In this document: positions 17,011 to 27,511 of the stretch, piece after piece
How positions within the stretch are numbered: the stretch's first letter is position 1
How the letters are laid out: each line of letters begins with the position of its first letter
Notes under the pieces: generated by a model
Database searches by the model: none
Told to the model about the DNA's origin: nothing
Seen by the model: only the letters and a program-made list of their open reading frames with translations
Origin: Acidiphilium sp. C61
GTDB lineage: Bacteria > Pseudomonadota > Alphaproteobacteria > Acetobacterales > Acetobacteraceae
Assembly (NCBI RefSeq): GCF_902712915.1
Contig: NZ_CACTIA010000005.1
Span: forward strand, 434,001-498,000
Direction of reading: 5' to 3'
DNA length: 64,000 nucleotides
Translations under genes and position numbers: made by a program

Positions 17011-18039
17011 CTAGAAGGCGAGCTGGACCTTCACCGCTCGCGCCTTGTCCGCCGCGAGCGCGAAGGCTTCCACCGCCCGCTCGGCCGGCAGCACCGCGCT
17101 GAGCAGCGGGTCGGGGTCGATCGCGCCAGAGGCGAGCAGCGCCACCGCCTCGGCGAATTCGGGGCCGAAGCGGAAGGCGCCGGCCAGCTCGATTTCCTTG
17201 CTTACCAGTGCCATCAGCGGCAGGGTCATGTCACCGCCGAGGCCGAGTTGGACGATCCGCCCCTGCGGGCGCACCACCCCGATAAGCCCGGCGAGCGAGG
17301 ATGCCGCGCCCGATGCCTCGATCGCGACGTCGAACCAGCCCTTGCCTTCGGCGAAGCGGGCCAACCCGTCCTTCTCGCGGGCGAGATCGACCGTTTCGGT
17401 GGCGCCCAGCCTTGCCGCGAGGGCGAGCGGGCCGCCAAGCACATCGCAGGCGACGATTTCGGCGGCACCGCGATGCCTTGCTGCGAGCAGGGCGAGCAGG
17501 CCGATTGGCCCCATCCCCGCGATGATCACCCGCATCCCCGGCCCGATCGCCGCCCGTGTTGCGGCGTGCAGGCCGACGGCAAGCGGCTCGGCGAAGGCGG
17601 CGCGCTCGACCGTCAGCCCCGCCGGCAGCCGCACGAGTTGGCGCGCCGGCACCGTGATCGCGGCGCGGAACGCGCCGTGGATGTGCGGCCGGCGCATCGC
17701 GCTGCCGAAGAACCGCATGTCGGTGCAATGCTGTGTCACCCCGGCAGTGCAGAACCGGCAGGTGCCGCAGGGCAGCGACGGGTCGATCGCCACCGCCTCG
17801 CCGGGCACAAAGCCCGATGCTGCGCCGGCATCCTGCACCTCGCCGGCGACCTCGTGGCCGAGCACCATCGGCTCGGCCAGCCGCACCGGGCCGAAGCCGC
17901 CGTGGCGCATGTAATGCAGGTCCGAGCCGCAGATCCCGCCGCGGCTTATTCGCACGCGCACTTCGTCCGGCCCTGGCGGCGGCGCCGGGCGGTCCTCGAT
18001 CCGGAGATCGCCGGCACCGTGGATCACGATCGCGGTCAT
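17011..18039 (-). CDS. idnD: Zinc-dependent dehydrogenase, L-idonate 5-dehydrogenase-like
   Basis: 342 aa medium-chain dehydrogenase. Catalytic zinc site in GGICGSDLHY (Cys about 37) and GHEVAGEV (His about 62), structural zinc Cys cluster CGTCRFCTAGVTQHC (about 91-105), and a cofactor Rossmann segment (IIAGMGPIGLLALLAA). The N-terminal pattern matches IdnD, which oxidises L-idonate to 5-ketogluconate. Adjacency to a gluconate-5-dehydrogenase-like SDR and a LacI regulator with a GntR-like operator supports this. A sorbitol/xylitol-type polyol dehydrogenase is the main alternative. The first gene of the leftward transcript. Confidence 0.8.
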   Translation of the reverse strand: MTAIVIHGAGDLRIEDRPAPPPGPDEVRVRISRGGICGSDLHYMRHGGFGPVRLAEPMVLGHEVAGEVQDAGAASGFVPGEAVAIDPSLPCGTCRFCTAGVTQHCTDMRFFGSAMRRPHIHGAFRAAITVPARQLVRLPAGLTVERAAFAEPLAVGLHAATRAAIGPGMRVIIAGMGPIGLLALLAARHRGAAEIVACDVLGGPLALAARLGATETVDLAREKDGLARFAEGKGWFDVAIEASGAASSLAGLIGVVRPQGRIVQLGLGGDMTLPLMALVSKEIELAGAFRFGPEFAEAVALLASGAIDPDPLLSAVLPAERAVEAFALAADKARAVKVQLAF

Positions 18040-18089
18040 GGTGATTTCCTCCTTGAGCGGTGGGCCGGGTTCGTGTTACGCCATGAAAT

Positions 18090-18103
18090 TGTTACCGCTA
18101 ACA
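18090..18103. promoter_or_regulatory. Probable LacI-family (GntR/IdnR-like) operator
   Basis: Near-perfect palindrome TGTTACCGCTAACA in the 147-bp divergent promoter between the idnD-like and SDR genes. It closely resembles the gluconate operator of LacI-family GntR/IdnR (TGTTACC...GGTAACA). A second half-like TGTTACG lies about 15 bases upstream. Expected to control both arms. Confidence 0.65.
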
Positions 18104-18186
18104 TGCGCCGGTTTGGGCGCTTCGGCAAGCATCCGGCGTGAGCTGGCACGAAATTCGAGACCGGCGCGGGCCGGCGGATCAGAAAA

Positions 18187-18984
18187 ATGACCGGCGCAGA
18201 CCGGTCGAGGGATGGATACGTGGGACTGAAGCTGTTCGACCTTTCGGGCCGCAGGGCCCTGATCACCGGCGGGCGCAGCGGCATCGGCCGCGCCATCGCC
18301 ACCGGTCTCGCCGAGGCCGGGGCGACGGTGATCCTGAACGCGCGTGATGCCGGCCGGCTGGAGGCCGCCACCGCCGAGCTGCGCACCCTTGGGCTCGACG
18401 CCCATGCCGCCTGTTTCGACGTCACCGACGCCGACGCCACCGCCGAGGCCATCGCTCGGATCGAGGCGGAGGGGCCGATCGACATTCTGGTCAACAATGC
18501 CGGGCTGCAGCATCGCGCCTTGGCGGCGGATTTCCCGCTCGACGCCTTCGACCGGATCATGGCGCTCAACGTCCGTGCCGCCTTCGTCACGGCGCAGGCG
18601 GTCGGCCGGCGGATGCTCGCCCGCAATCGCGGCAAGATCATCAACATCGCCTCGGTGCAGAGCGAGCTCGGCCGCGCCTCGATCACCCCCTACACGATGA
18701 GCAAGGGGGCCGTCCGCCAGCTGACCCGCGGGCTCTGCGCCGAATGGGGCGGGCGGGACATCCAGGTCAACGCCATCGCGCCCGGCTATTTCCGCACCGA
18801 GCTGACCGCAGCCCTCACCGAAGATGCCGATTTCTCCGCATGGCTCGCCGCGCGCACGCCGGCCGGCCGCTGGGGCGAGCCGGACGAGCTGAAGGGCGCC
18901 GCGATCTTCCTCGCCAGCGCCGCGTCGGATTTCGTCAACGGCCAGATGATCTTCGTCGATGGCGGGCTGACGAGCGTCGTATGA
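18187..18984 (+). CDS. SDR oxidoreductase, gluconate 5-dehydrogenase-like
   Basis: 265 aa from the ATG at 18187; a GTG at 18220 preceded by GAGGG is an alternative start that gives a more typical N-terminus. TGGRSGIG cofactor motif, NNAG, Ser in NIASVQSELG and Tyr/Lys in YTMSKGAV are all present. The sequence matches the gluconate 5-dehydrogenase (IdnO/Gno) subgroup, which interconverts 5-ketogluconate and D-gluconate, and this would complete the IdnD reaction. First gene of the rightward operon; its stop overlaps the next start (ATGA). Confidence 0.8.
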   Translation: MTGADRSRDGYVGLKLFDLSGRRALITGGRSGIGRAIATGLAEAGATVILNARDAGRLEAATAELRTLGLDAHAACFDVTDADATAEAIARIEAEGPIDILVNNAGLQHRALAADFPLDAFDRIMALNVRAAFVTAQAVGRRMLARNRGKIINIASVQSELGRASITPYTMSKGAVRQLTRGLCAEWGGRDIQVNAIAPGYFRTELTAALTEDADFSAWLAARTPAGRWGEPDELKGAAIFLASAASDFVNGQMIFVDGGLTSVV

Positions 18985-19865
18985 CCACGATCGGGCTGAT
19001 CGGCGCGGGGGTGATGGGCAGCGCGATCGCCCGCCGCCTGCTCGCCGCCGGCTTCAGCCTGCGCGTGCATGACCGCAATCCCCCCAAGCTCGCCGCCCTC
19101 GCCGCTCAGGGCGCCCTGCCCGCCGCCACCCCGGCCGAGGCCGCGCGCGGCTGCGGCTTCGTCATTCTCAGCCTCAACGACGCCGCCGGCATCCGCGCCG
19201 TCACGTTTGGCGATAGCGGCATCGCCGCCGTCGCCGGGCCTGATACGCTGGTGATCGACATGTCCTCGATCGACCCGGCGGCCACCCGCGCGCTGGCCAC
19301 CGGATTCACCGCCGCCTGCGGCGGGCGGTGGCTCGACGCCCCGCTCTCCGGCGGCGCGCCGGGCGCGCTGGGTGGGCGGCTTACCGTGATGGCCGGCGGC
19401 ACCAGCGCGGATTTCGAGGCCGCCCGCGCGGTGATCGATCATCTCGCCGCCCGCTTCACCCTGATGGGCGGCACCGGCGCCGGGCAGGCGGCCAAGCTGG
19501 CCAACCAGCTGCTCTGCGGTGTCGGCTTTACCGCTCTTGCCGAGGCAATAGCCCTCGCCGAGGCCGCCGGGGTCGATGCCGCACGCCTGCCCGAGGCGCT
19601 TGCGGGCGGCCGTGCCGACTCCGCCATCCTGCGCGAGTTCGGCGCCAAGTTTGCATCCCGCGACGAAACCCCGACCGGCCGGCTCGACAACATGGTGAAG
19701 GATCTTGCCGGCGCCGCCGGCCTCGCCACCGAGGCAGGCCTCGCCCTGCCGCTGCTCGACGCAGCACTCGCCACCCACCGCGCCCGCATCGCCGAGGGAC
19801 TCGGCGGGGCGGATACCGCCGCCCTGATGCGCGCCTTCCCTCGCAATGCAGGCAGCCCGCCATGA
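18981..19865 (+). CDS. NAD(P)-dependent beta-hydroxyacid dehydrogenase (HIBADH family)
   Basis: 294 aa. N-terminal Rossmann motif GLIGAGVMGSAIA (about 5-17), substrate-binding APLSGGAPGALGG (about 118-130), and the catalytic Lys in GAGQAAKLANQL (about 171). Members oxidise 3-hydroxyisobutyrate, tartronate semialdehyde/glycerate, or sugar-derived hydroxyacids. Within a sugar-acid operon the last kind is likely, but the substrate is not determined. Coupled by ATGA overlaps at both ends. Confidence 0.85.
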   Translation: MTTIGLIGAGVMGSAIARRLLAAGFSLRVHDRNPPKLAALAAQGALPAATPAEAARGCGFVILSLNDAAGIRAVTFGDSGIAAVAGPDTLVIDMSSIDPAATRALATGFTAACGGRWLDAPLSGGAPGALGGRLTVMAGGTSADFEAARAVIDHLAARFTLMGGTGAGQAAKLANQLLCGVGFTALAEAIALAEAAGVDAARLPEALAGGRADSAILREFGAKFASRDETPTGRLDNMVKDLAGAAGLATEAGLALPLLDAALATHRARIAEGLGGADTAALMRAFPRNAGSPP

Positions 19866-21379
19866 CCGCGCCGCTCCTCGCCATGCGCGGCATCTGCAAG
19901 AATTTCGGCGGCACGCGGGCGCTGGATACGGTCGATCTCACCGTCAACGCTGGCGAAATCGTCGCCTTGCTCGGCGAGAACGGGGCCGGCAAATCCACGC
20001 TCATCAAGATCCTTGCCGGCGTCTACCCGATGGATCGCGGCGAGATCAGCTTTCGCGGCGCGCCGGCCACCCCCGGCGCCCTGCCGGTGCGGTTCATCCA
20101 TCAGGATCTCGGCCTCGTCGACTGGATGACGATCGCCGAGAATTTCGGCCTCGCGCTGGGCTTTCCACGTCGCCTCGGCCTGATCGACCGGCGTGCCGCC
20201 GCCCGCCGTGCGGCCGCCGCGCTGGCGGAGCTTGGCGTCGATCTTCACCCCGAAACCCGCATTCGCGACCTCGCTCGCGCCGAGCGCGCCCTCGTCGCCA
20301 TCGCAAGGGCGCTGGCTGGCGAGGGCGAGATGCTGGTGCTCGACGAACCCACCGCGAGCCTGCCCGCCGCCGAGGTCGAGCGGTTGTTCACCGCGCTGCG
20401 CCGGCTGCGCGCGAAGGGCGTGGGGATGCTCTATGTCTCGCACCGGCTGGACGAGGTGTTTGCGCTCGCAGATCAGGCGGTGGTGCTGCGCGACGGGCGG
20501 CTGGCGGGTGCCGGCGCGGTCGGCACACTCGATGCCGGGGCGCTGATCGGCATGATCGTGGGCCGCGCCGTCGCTCGCCACCGCCGCGCCGAGACCGCAC
20601 CCGGCGCGGTCCGGCTGGAATGCCGGGATCTCTCGGTCGCCGGCGGCCCGCCGGTCAACCTTTCGGTCCACGCCGGCGAAATCCTCGGCCTCGCCGGGCT
20701 CGTCGGCGCCGGGCAGGAGCGCCTCGGCCGCGCCCTGTTCGGCCTCGCCCCGCGCAGCGCCGGCAGCCTCCTGCTCGACGGTGTCGCATCCGCGCCGGAT
20801 TCGCCGCAGGCGGCGATGGCGCTCGGCATCGGCTTCGTCGCCGGGGACCGGGTGGGTGAGTCCACCGCGCCGCGCCTGACCGTCGCCGAGAACGCCTTCC
20901 TCAACGCCTATGCCCACGGCATGAAGCCGCTCGCCATCGTCCCGCCCGGCCGCCTTGCTCGCCGCGCCGCCGCCCTTGGCCGCACCGTCGGCCTGCGGCC
21001 GAACGATCCCGCGCTGCCGATCGAGCAGCTCTCCGGCGGCAACCAACAGAAGGTCGTGGTCGGCCGCTGGCTCGACCAGGCCGCCCGCCTGCTGGTGTTC
21101 GAAGACCCGACCGCCGGCGTCGATGTCGGTGCCAGGGCCGACATCTACCGCCTCTTCGCCGCCGCCGCCGCGTCCGGTGCGGCAATCGTCGTCGTCTCGT
21201 CGGATTTCGAGGAGATCGCCGAACTGTGCGACCGCGCGCTGGTCTTCGACCGCGGTGCGGTGGTCGCCGAAATCGCCGGGGCGGCGCTGACCATGGAACG
21301 CCTGCTCGCCGCCGCCTCCGCCGGCATCGCGGCGGCAGCACCACCTGAAGCCGGGGAGATCCGCGATGGAATCGCTTAA
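19862..21379 (+). CDS. Sugar ABC transporter ATP-binding protein (RbsA/MglA type)
   Basis: 505 aa with two fused ATPase domains. The first has Walker A GENGAGKSTLIKIL (about 38-51) and Walker B MLVLDEPTAS. The second has the degenerate GLVGAGQERLGRAL instead of a Walker A and a good signature LSGGNQQKVVVGRW (about 394), the normal asymmetry of this family. It energises import by the permease and binding protein downstream. The start ATG overlaps the previous stop; the end overlaps the permease start by 14 bases. Confidence 0.93.
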   Translation: MTAPLLAMRGICKNFGGTRALDTVDLTVNAGEIVALLGENGAGKSTLIKILAGVYPMDRGEISFRGAPATPGALPVRFIHQDLGLVDWMTIAENFGLALGFPRRLGLIDRRAAARRAAAALAELGVDLHPETRIRDLARAERALVAIARALAGEGEMLVLDEPTASLPAAEVERLFTALRRLRAKGVGMLYVSHRLDEVFALADQAVVLRDGRLAGAGAVGTLDAGALIGMIVGRAVARHRRAETAPGAVRLECRDLSVAGGPPVNLSVHAGEILGLAGLVGAGQERLGRALFGLAPRSAGSLLLDGVASAPDSPQAAMALGIGFVAGDRVGESTAPRLTVAENAFLNAYAHGMKPLAIVPPGRLARRAAALGRTVGLRPNDPALPIEQLSGGNQQKVVVGRWLDQAARLLVFEDPTAGVDVGARADIYRLFAAAAASGAAIVVVSSDFEEIAELCDRALVFDRGAVVAEIAGAALTMERLLAAASAGIAAAAPPEAGEIRDGIA

Positions 21380-22430
21380 GTCCGACGCGCTGGAGCCGAG
21401 CGGGGCAGAGCGCGCCGCCCTGCCGCGCGCCGAACTCCGCCGCCGCCAGCTCACCGTCTATGGCCTGCCGATCCTCACGGTCGCGCTGATCGTCCTGTTC
21501 TCCGTGCTGCTGCCGGACACTTTCCCCACGGCGGGCAACATGAGGGCGATCTTCGTGGTGAAATCGGTCGTCGCCCTGCTGGCACTCGCCGCCCTGCCGC
21601 CGATGATCGCCGGGCGGATCGACCTGACCGTGGGCTACGGCATCGTGCTGTGGTCGATCATCGCGATCAGCCTGCAGGTGCAGTATCACTGGCCCTGGCC
21701 GCTGGCGGTGCTGGCAGTGCTCGGCCTTGGCGGGCTGTTCGGGCTGATGAACGGCATGCTGGTCGAGATCGCGCAGATCGACAGTTTCATCGCCACACTC
21801 GGCACCGGCACCATCATCTACGCCCTCGCCGAATGGTATACCGGCGGCGAGCAGGTAGTGGGCACGCTGCCCGCCGCCTTCACCGCCATCAATGACGGAC
21901 GCCTGTTCGGCGTCGTGCCCTTTCCCGCGGTCTACGTGCTGGTGGTGGCGCTGCTGCTCTGGCTGGTGACCGAGCGGATGCCGCTCGGCCGCGTGCTCTA
22001 CGCGATCGGCGCCAATCGCCGCGCCGCCGAGCTGAACGGCATCGTGGTGCGCCGGCATGTCATCCTCGTCTTCGTCGCCTCCGGCGTGCTGACCGCGTTC
22101 GCCTCGGTGGTGCTGGCCGCACAGCTGCGGATCGGCGCGACCAGCCTCGGGCTCAGCTACCTGCTGCCTGCCCTGGTCGGCGCCTTTCTCGGGTCGACCA
22201 CGATCCGCCCCGGCCGGGTGAATGTGTGGGGCACGGTGGTGGCCGAGCTGCTGCTCGCGGTCGGCATTTCGGGGATCGAGCAGCTCGGCGGCGCGTTCTT
22301 TGTCTCCAGCCTGTTCAACGGCGTCACCCTCGTGGTCTCGATCGGCCTGGCCGGTCTCGCCCAGCGGCGGCGCGGCGTTCTCATCAAGGCGGTGCCACCG
22401 ACGCCCGCCGCAACCGGGGAGGATTCATGA
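21366..22430 (+). CDS. Sugar ABC transporter permease (RbsC type)
   Basis: 354 aa inner-membrane protein with about eight to ten hydrophobic segments (for example LPILTVALIVLFSVLLPDTF, FVASGVLTAFASVVLAAQL). The BPD_transp_2 motif region is recognisable (IGANRRAAELNGI). Forms the channel for the importer encoded by the flanking ATPase and binding-protein genes. Stop overlaps the next start (ATGA). Confidence 0.9.
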   Translation: MESLKSDALEPSGAERAALPRAELRRRQLTVYGLPILTVALIVLFSVLLPDTFPTAGNMRAIFVVKSVVALLALAALPPMIAGRIDLTVGYGIVLWSIIAISLQVQYHWPWPLAVLAVLGLGGLFGLMNGMLVEIAQIDSFIATLGTGTIIYALAEWYTGGEQVVGTLPAAFTAINDGRLFGVVPFPAVYVLVVALLLWLVTERMPLGRVLYAIGANRRAAELNGIVVRRHVILVFVASGVLTAFASVVLAAQLRIGATSLGLSYLLPALVGAFLGSTTIRPGRVNVWGTVVAELLLAVGISGIEQLGGAFFVSSLFNGVTLVVSIGLAGLAQRRRGVLIKAVPPTPAATGEDS

Positions 22431-23533
22431 AAAAGACAACAATATTGCTGGCGGCACTGTCCGTCGCCGGCTTCGCGACACAGGCGCTGGCAGCGCCGTC
22501 GATGCTCGCGACAGCACGGCAATATGTCGCGGCGGCGACCAATCCCGCCCTGCCCTATACCGGGCCGACCACCGGGCCGAAGGCGGTGGAAGGCAAGTTC
22601 ATCGTCTATGTCTCGTCGAACCAGTCCAATGGCGGGGCGCGCGGCGTGGGCAAGGCGGTGCGCGCGGCGGCGAAGGCGATCGGCTGGCGCTTCCGCCTGC
22701 TCGACGGCAAGGGCACGGCGGCCGGGCAGAATGCCGCCCTGTCCGAGGCGATCGCGCTGAAGCCGGCCGGCATCGTTCTCGGCGGGCTGGATGCGACGCA
22801 ATCCGCCCCGTTCATCGAACAGGCCGACAAGGCCGGGATCAAGGTAGTCGGCTGGAATGTCAGCCCGAAGCCGGGACCGATCGCGAAACCTGCCGTCCTC
22901 TACAACGTTGCCCAGGACCCGCTGGAGGTCGCCCGCGCCGCTGCCCTCTACGCCATCGCCCGCTCGGACGGGCATGCCGGCGTCGTCATCTTCACCACCA
23001 GCGAGTTCTCGATCGCGCTCGCCAAGTCGAACCGCATGGCGGCGATCATCCGCGCGTGCAAGGGCTGCCACCTGCTCGGCATTGAGAACGTGCCGCTGTC
23101 CTCGACTGCGACGCGGATGCCGCAGGTGACCGCCGCCCTGCTCGCCAAATATGGCAAGAGCTGGACCTACTCACTCGCCATCAACGACCTCTATTACGAC
23201 TACATGGCGCCGGGCCTGTCCGCCGCCGGGCATCGCGGCGATGGCCCGCCCTATAACGTCTCGGCCGGCGACGGCTCGCAATCCGCCTTTCAGCGCATCC
23301 GCTCGAAACAGTTCCAGACCGCGACCGTCGCCGCCCCGCTGGAGCTTGAGGGCTGGCAATGCGTGGACGAGTTGAACCGCGCCTTCGCCGGGCAGAAAGC
23401 GGTCGCCGAGCCTGATCCCGTGCATATCTTCACCCCCGAGAACGTCAATGAGGACGGTGGCGACAAGGATGTGTTCAACCCGCCGAACGGCTACAAGAAG
23501 GTGTTTCTGCGGATCTGGGGCCGCGCCGGCTGA
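22427..23533 (+). CDS. Periplasmic sugar-binding protein of the Rbs-type importer
   Basis: 368 aa, longer than RbsB (about 290). Signal peptide MKKTTILLAALSVAGFATQALA, then a periplasmic-binding-protein-4-like fold (EGKFIVYVSSNQSNGGARGV, GIVLGGLDATQSAPFIEQA). Several Cys in the mature part (RACKGCH). Sugar or sugar-acid specificity is inferred from the operon. The stop codon TGA is the loop of a GCCGG/CCGGC hairpin, and near-copies of that hairpin follow in tandem. Confidence 0.87.
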   Translation: MKKTTILLAALSVAGFATQALAAPSMLATARQYVAAATNPALPYTGPTTGPKAVEGKFIVYVSSNQSNGGARGVGKAVRAAAKAIGWRFRLLDGKGTAAGQNAALSEAIALKPAGIVLGGLDATQSAPFIEQADKAGIKVVGWNVSPKPGPIAKPAVLYNVAQDPLEVARAAALYAIARSDGHAGVVIFTTSEFSIALAKSNRMAAIIRACKGCHLLGIENVPLSSTATRMPQVTAALLAKYGKSWTYSLAINDLYYDYMAPGLSAAGHRGDGPPYNVSAGDGSQSAFQRIRSKQFQTATVAAPLELEGWQCVDELNRAFAGQKAVAEPDPVHIFTPENVNEDGGDKDVFNPPNGYKKVFLRIWGRAG

Positions 23534-23623
23534 CCCCGGCGCGCAACACTCACACGCCGGTTGATCCCGGCGTGCAACACTCACGCGCCGGTTGCCCCCC
23601 TCGTGCAGCACAGACACGCTGAT
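23524..23623. repeat. Tandem 31-bp hairpin repeat after the binding-protein gene
   Basis: Two good units (23535-23565, 23566-23596) and a decayed third (from 23597) share the pattern CCCGGCGyGCAACACTCAC followed by CGCCGGTTG. Adjacent units create hairpins such as ACGCCGG-TTGAT-CCCGGCGT. The first hairpin (23525-23541) has the stop codon of the binding protein in its loop. Likely transcription terminator or mRNA-stabilising element; a related pair is at 31634-31690. Confidence 0.6.
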
Positions 23624-23730
23624 TTCGCGGTGACGGCGCGGGGGGAGGTTCCTGTATAAAAACTTCACACCAGCACGCGGCGGTGGGGTAGAGCTTCCCC
23701 ATCGCCGCGACTGCGTGAAGGAGTGCAGCC

Positions 23731-23892
23731 ATGCCGACCACGATCGAACTGCCCGACCGGATCATCGTCGATCCTGCCATCACCGCGCTGCGACGACAGA
23801 TCCGCCACTGGCAGCATGTTCAGGACAGGGCCGGGCTGATTGCCTTCATGCTATTTGCCGCAACGTCACTGGTCATCACGCTGGCGCTCTGA
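23731..23892 (+). CDS. Small single-pass membrane protein (53 aa)
   Basis: Short reading frame with a strong GAAGGAG site eight bases before the ATG. An amphipathic, basic N-terminal half (ITALRRQIRHWQHVQ) is followed by one C-terminal membrane helix (AGLIAFMLFAATSLVITLAL), so it is probably a tail-anchored inner-membrane peptide. A GTATAAAAACTT stretch about 70 bases upstream may be its promoter. Not recognised. It stands alone between the sugar-acid operon and the convergent hydroxyacid dehydrogenase gene. Confidence 0.55.
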   Translation: MPTTIELPDRIIVDPAITALRRQIRHWQHVQDRAGLIAFMLFAATSLVITLAL

Positions 23893-23923
23893 CACGGGCG
23901 GCAGGCGGCCCGACGCCCCCGGC

Positions 23924-24879
23924 TCAGACCACGCGGTTGACGGGAGACTGGCCGGCGAGGATCGCCTCGATCCCGTCCAGCGCCAGCATGCCCATCGCAA
24001 GGCGGGTCTCGCGCGTGGCACTTCCAAGATGGGGCAGCAAGACGACATTCTCGAGGCCGAGATAGATTTCGGGCACGGCGGGTTCGGCAGGAAAGACGTC
24101 GAGCCCGGCAGCGCCGAGATGGCCGCTGGCAAGTGAAGCCGCGAGGGCTTCATCGTCGATCGTGGTGCCGCGGCCGGTATTGATCACGATGGCGCCGGGC
24201 TTGAGGCGGGCGATGCGCGCGGCGTTCAGCCAGTGCAGCGTCGCGGCACCGCCGGGCAGGTGGATCGACAGCACGTCCGCCGCGGCGAGGAAGTCGGCCT
24301 CGTCGGCGATGAAGGCGGCGCCACCCTCCTGCTCCGGCTTCAGGCGGCGGCGGTTGTGATAGACCACGCGCATCGACAGACCCTGCGCCATCCGCGCCAG
24401 CGCCTGGCCGATGCGGCCCATGCCGAGGATGCCGAGCGTCTTGCCCTGGAGGCTGGTGCCCAGGAGGTAAGTCGGGGTCCAGCCCGGCCAGGCGCGGGCG
24501 CGGACGATGCGCTCGCCCTCGGCGGCGCGGCGGGCGGCGGCGAGCATCAGCGTGAGGGCCAGCTCGGCGGTGGCGAAGGAGAGCACATCCGGCGTGTTGA
24601 CGACGGCGAGGCCCCTCGCCTTCGCGGCGTCGAGATCGATATGGTCGGTGCCGACGGAGAAGGTGGCGAGGACGCGTAGGCTGGCGGGGATGCGGGCGAT
24701 CGAAGCTGCATCGAGCCGGTCGGCCGGGGTGATCAGGGCGGCGGCGGCGCCATCAAGCGCGGCGAGGAAGCCAGCGGCGTCGAAAGCGCCGTCCTGCGCG
24801 AGGAACCGGGCTTCGAAGCCCTCGGCGGCGCGGGCCTCGACCGGTTCGGGCAGCACGCGGGAGATGGTCAGTCCTGGTT

Positions 24880-24883
<4 letters not shown>
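23924..24883 (-). CDS. D-2-hydroxyacid dehydrogenase (glyoxylate/hydroxypyruvate reductase-like)
   Basis: 319 aa. Rossmann motif GILGMGRIGQALA (about 150-162), catalytic Arg in NTGRGTTID (about 236), and His in LPHLGSATRETR (about 287). Members reduce glyoxylate, hydroxypyruvate or related 2-ketoacids with NAD(P)H. Its ATG overlaps the stop of the MoeA-MobA-like gene, making it the last gene of the cox accessory operon, though its functional link to molybdoenzyme maturation is not obvious. Confidence 0.88.
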
Positions 24884-26495
<1,612 letters not shown>

Positions 26496-26499
<4 letters not shown>

Positions 26500-27182
26500 G
26501 GCGCGGCGAGGCGACCGCGGCGGGCGGCGACGATTTCGGCGATGATCGACAGGGCAATTTCGGGCGCGGTGACGGCGCCGATATCGAGGCCGACCGGGGC
26601 GCGGATGCGGGCGAGCGCGGCATCATCCACCCCGGCGGCGCGCAGGCGATCGAGCCTTGCGGCGTGGGTTTTCCGCGAGCCGAGCGCGCCGACATAGAAC
26701 GGATCGGCGGCCAGCGCCCGGCGCAGCGCCGGATCGTCGAGCTTGGGGTCGTGCGTGAGGGTGACGACGGCGGTGCGGGAATCGAGGCCGAGGCTGTCCA
26801 GCGCCTCGTCAGGCCAGTCGGTCGCGATGGCGACGCCGGGGAAGCGATCCGCGGTGGCGAAGGCGCGGCGGGGATCGACCACGGTGACGGCGAAGCCGGA
26901 CGCCAGCGCGAAGGGCACCAGCGCCTGGGCGATATGCACCGCGCCGACGACGAGCAGCCGGGGGGACGGGTTGCGCGACTCGATGAACCAGGCATCGTCG
27001 CCGATCGTGACGGTGCCGCTCCGGTCGGCGGCAAGCATGGCGGCGGCCTCGGCAGCGAGGGCGGCGGGCGCGGCCTCGTCCGGCAGAATGAAGGCCACGC
27101 CAGTGGCAAGGTTGGTCGCGAAGGCGACCGGGCGGCGGGCGGCGGCGGCTTCGCGCAGGGCGGCGAGATGGGCGGCCTTCAC
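26496..27182 (-). CDS. XdhC/CoxF-type molybdoenzyme maturation protein
   Basis: 228 aa. N-terminal XdhC_CoxI-like segment, then a Rossmann-like XdhC C-terminal domain (LLVVGAVHIAQALVPFA, about 74-90; VTLTHDPKLDDPAL about 139; FYVGALGSRKTHAARLDRL about 161; GLDIGAVTAPEIALSIIAEI about 195). XdhC-type proteins bind the molybdenum cofactor and promote its sulfuration and insertion. Encoded next to a short XdhC N-terminal protein, so the two may act together. Confidence 0.87.
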
Positions 27183-27511
27183 GAGAGCTTTTCCACGAAA
27201 ACCGAGACCTTGCCGCCGCAGGCGAGGCCGACTTCCCAGGCGCGTTCGTCAGTAACGCCGTAATCGAGGCGCTGCGGCGTGCCAGTTTCGATGCTGCGCT
27301 GGGCAGCCTCGGCCACCGCGCCCTCGATGCAGCCGCCGGAGACCGAGCCGGCGATGCGGCCGGAGGCGGTGACCGCCATGCGGCTGCCGACGCGGCGCGG
27401 CGAACTGCCCCAGGTGCTGGTGACGGTGGCGATGGCCACCTGTTCGCCTTCCGCGTGCCAGGCAGCGGCGATTCCGAGAATGTCCTCGGCGTCGGATGCG
27501 GTGTCGCTCAT
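27179..27511 (-). CDS. XdhC/CoxI-type short protein
   Basis: 110 aa, consisting of the XdhC_CoxI domain only: VTSTWGSSPRRVGSRMAV, GSVSGGCIEGAV and CGGKVSVFVE are the family landmarks, including the Cys of the GGC motif. Start at the ATG at 27511 because it overlaps the upstream coxE stop (ATGA) and has GGGAGA upstream; a GTG at 27526 is a weaker alternative. Partner of the longer XdhC protein in cofactor insertion. Confidence 0.86.
   Translation of the reverse strand: MSDTASDAEDILGIAAAWHAEGEQVAIATVTSTWGSSPRRVGSRMAVTASGRIAGSVSGGCIEGAVAEAAQRSIETGTPQRLDYGVTDERAWEVGLACGGKVSVFVEKLS

Noticed and set aside
23535..23623. Possible short CRISPR array
   Set aside because: Units are contiguous 31-bp tandem repeats without spacers, and no cas genes are present.
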